A stretch of DNA of 64,000 nucleotides, taken from assembly GCF_003316765.1 (NCBI RefSeq), contig NZ_NIJF01000017.1, forward strand, positions 1 through 64,000. Reading direction: 5' to 3'. Under the pieces are notes generated by a model. It made no database searches. It had not been told where the DNA came from and worked only from the letters and a program-made list of their open reading frames with translations. A program made the position numbers and the translations under genes. Source of the DNA: Bacillus sp. P14.5 (GTDB lineage Bacteria; Bacillota; Bacilli; Bacillales; Bacillaceae_B). Numbering within the stretch: the first letter of the stretch is position 1; the number at the start of each line of letters is the position of its first letter. Shown here one piece after another: positions 62,415 to 64,000 of this stretch.

Positions 62415-62697
62415 TACATTCGGGAGATCCCTCGTACGCATTCTAGTCAACTGTTCTTCACAAATCTTCCAGGTGATAAGGAAGAACACGCTCCCAAGCT
62501 TCGTTAAGTTACTCACCATTTGAATTCCTTGAGGCTTTGGAGGCAGAAGTGATGGGAAAAAGCGGTATATAAAGTAAGAACCGTGAACAGCAAGAAATAT
62601 GTTATCATGATTTCACCTTATTAATTTTCGATTTTAGTCGATATTATTGATAAGCATTGGTTATCATCATAATACTTTACATATGGGAGTCAACATA

Positions 62698-64000
62698 GTG
62701 GGTTATCAAACGAACACTTCATTTAAGAATATTGTCATCATCGTTATATTTATTCAGGTCCTGCAATTGATCCTGGGATTGTATTTTCCAGTGGAAAGTT
62801 TTCCGAACTTGATCATGCAGGTGGCACTAACCATTACTACCTTAGGATTGGTCTATTTTATGTTCAAAGGGATTTTCAAGGCGACGAAAGAAGTGAGGGA
62901 GAGCAATCAGAAGCTGAACCACATCTTTGAATCCCTTGATGTCGCCATCTGGTCGCACGATTTGAAATCTGACAAACTGCTGATCACTCCGGGGATTGAA
63001 AAATTATATGGAAGAAAGCAAGAGGAATTTTATAAAGATAATTTGTTGTGGAAAAAGGTCATTCATCCTGATGATGTGTCCATCCAGGAGACGAGACAGG
63101 AAATGATTCAGGCGGGTCGTTCATGCACCAGTACCTACCGGATCATCAAGCCGGATGGAAATGTGCGCTGGATCCAAGACAGGGGAATCCCCACCTTGGA
63201 CGATAAAGGAAATCTCATTTATTTTTCCAGTGTATTGTTCGATATCACGGACAGAAAGGAAAGTGAGGACCAATACCGCAGCCTCGTTGAAATGTCTCCG
63301 GATATCATCTCAGTCATCCGCAATGGCAAATTCATCTATATGAATGCCGCGGGGAGCAGGGTGCTGGGCATGGAAGATCCTGCTCAATTGATCAATAAGG
63401 ATGTTTCTGATTTTGCGGGTGAGCAGGATATTCAATTGATAAGGGAATCTGCAAATCAGTACAGGGATCCTGCTGAATCGGAAAATCTGATATTTGAAAT
63501 AAAAGCAGCCCGCATGGATGGTGATGTTATTGATGTTGAAGTGTCAATGATGCCCATTTTATATGGAGGGAAGTCAGCAATCCAATTGGTGGGAAGGGAT
63601 ATTACCCAGAGAAAGAAATCAGAAGAAATCATCCGGGAAATGGCTTATTACGACACATTGACAGGCCTGCCCAATCGCAATATGTTCAAACAGAGCCTGA
63701 ATAACTCGATTGAAAACCAGGTGTCATCATCTTTTGCCGTCCTGTTTCTCGATCTTGACCGCTTTAAAGTAATCAATGATACAAAAGGACATTCAACGGG
63801 TGACCTTCTGCTAGTCGAAGTAGCTAAACGTCTGAAAACCGTCATTGGCCAAGAAGGAGAGGTGTACAGACAGGGCGGGGATGAATTCATCATCCTTTTA
63901 AGTAACACCAGCAGGGAAAAAGCTTCTCGTCTCTCTCAGTCTATTTTACAAAGTTTCGCAAAGCCTATCGAGGTGTCCCGACAGGAATTCTTTGTGACAC
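62698..64000 (+). CDS. PAS-GGDEF signalling protein, N-terminal part (runs off the window)
   Basis: The frame from GTG 62698 stays open to the window end (434 codons). Two membrane helices (about 11-28 and 38-58), then two PAS domains (about 75-190 and 195-315; TYRIIKPDGNVRWIQDRGIP shows a PAC motif). A GGDEF domain follows with YYDTLTGLPNRNMF, DLDRFKVINDTKGHSTGD and an intact RQGGDEFIIL, so it should make cyclic di-GMP. An EAL domain may follow beyond the window. ATG 62683 is an alternative start, but GGGAG is best placed for the GTG. With the MHYT-EAL protein it makes two c-di-GMP enzymes here. Confidence 0.88.
   Translation, partial: MGYQTNTSFKNIVIIVIFIQVLQLILGLYFPVESFPNLIMQVALTITTLGLVYFMFKGIFKATKEVRESNQKLNHIFESLDVAIWSHDLKSDKLLITPGIEKLYGRKQEEFYKDNLLWKKVIHPDDVSIQETRQEMIQAGRSCTSTYRIIKPDGNVRWIQDRGIPTLDDKGNLIYFSSVLFDITDRKESEDQYRSLVEMSPDIISVIRNGKFIYMNAAGSRVLGMEDPAQLINKDVSDFAGEQDIQLIRESANQYRDPAESENLIFEIKAARMDGDVIDVEVSMMPILYGGKSAIQLVGRDITQRKKSEEIIREMAYYDTLTGLPNRNMFKQSLNNSIENQVSSSFAVLFLDLDRFKVINDTKGHSTGDLLLVEVAKRLKTVIGQEGEVYRQGGDEFIILLSNTSREKASRLSQSILQSFAKPIEVSRQEFFVT

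Noticed and set aside
62648..62666. Fur box upstream of the PAS-GGDEF gene
   Set aside because: TGATAAGCATTGGTTATCA is a dyad of similar look but departs from the Fur consensus in the centre; kept only as an unspecified dyad.

Overview
The window looks like chromosome from an endospore-forming Bacillaceae bacterium. The grounds are strong AGGAGG-type ribosome binding sites, class IV PhaR/PhaC, a YndM-type DUF2512 protein, a DUF1540 protein, YngC-like DedA, a YodB-type regulator, a scoAB-permease-dehydrogenase cluster, and a collagen-like gene beside TPR glycosyltransferases (an exosporium-type arrangement). No rRNA, tRNA, prophage, transposase or CRISPR array is visible.

Layout. 1-3.2 kb: end of a collagen-repeat protein, a glycosyltransferase with one frameshift, and a divergent GT2 glycosyltransferase. 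3.2-8.9 kb: AT-rich accessory stretch with a lipoprotein, small membrane proteins and a DUF5412-like protein, then a 2.4-kb transposase-less cassette (6000-8431) with terminal inverted repeats and a 9-bp target duplication. It sits inside one copy of a non-coding repeat element whose uninterrupted second copy is at 25017-25683. 9-20.3 kb: phaRC, proline iminopeptidase-like hydrolase, Mn catalase, a catE-like dioxygenase divergent from a YodB-like regulator, two long tandem arrays, an ASCH protein, thiT under a TPP riboswitch and several membrane proteins. 20.5-29.4 kb: SelO, a fatty-acid desaturase followed by a receiver protein lacking a normal output domain, an MHYT-EAL phosphodiesterase and a sigma-54 activator. 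29.4-33.3 kb: three activator-like palindromes and a near-perfect sigma-54 promoter ahead of scoA-scoB-permease-3-hydroxybutyrate dehydrogenase. 33.5-42.9 kb: PfkB kinase, DUF305 and DUF1540 proteins, two GH13 alpha-glucosidases with similar LacI/CcpA-type operators, an FAD oxidoreductase, an SDR and an acetate transporter. 43.1-57.2 kb: a Liv-type ABC transporter, then a KASIII-like enzyme, alpha/beta hydrolase, SDR and acyl-CoA ligase, then a 1075-residue MalT/BTAD activator. This looks like one uptake-and-catabolism system for an unidentified carboxylate. 57.5-64 kb: DedA protein, a small membrane protein, an LLM monooxygenase overlapping an ATP-grasp ligase, a divergent HTH/VWA pair and the start of a PAS-GGDEF protein.

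Carbon-storage and acyl metabolism recur: PHA synthesis, 3-hydroxybutyrate use, acetate uptake and the Liv/acyl-CoA cluster. Intergenic space is unusually repeat-rich. There are several locally unique arrays with a ~52-53 bp period and an inverted repeat in every unit, about twelve GGGACAGTCCC-type palindromes, and at least three longer dispersed families. Three genes are each broken by a single missing base in a homopolymer, which may be assembly error rather than real decay. All functions are read from sequence motifs by eye; no database search was run.
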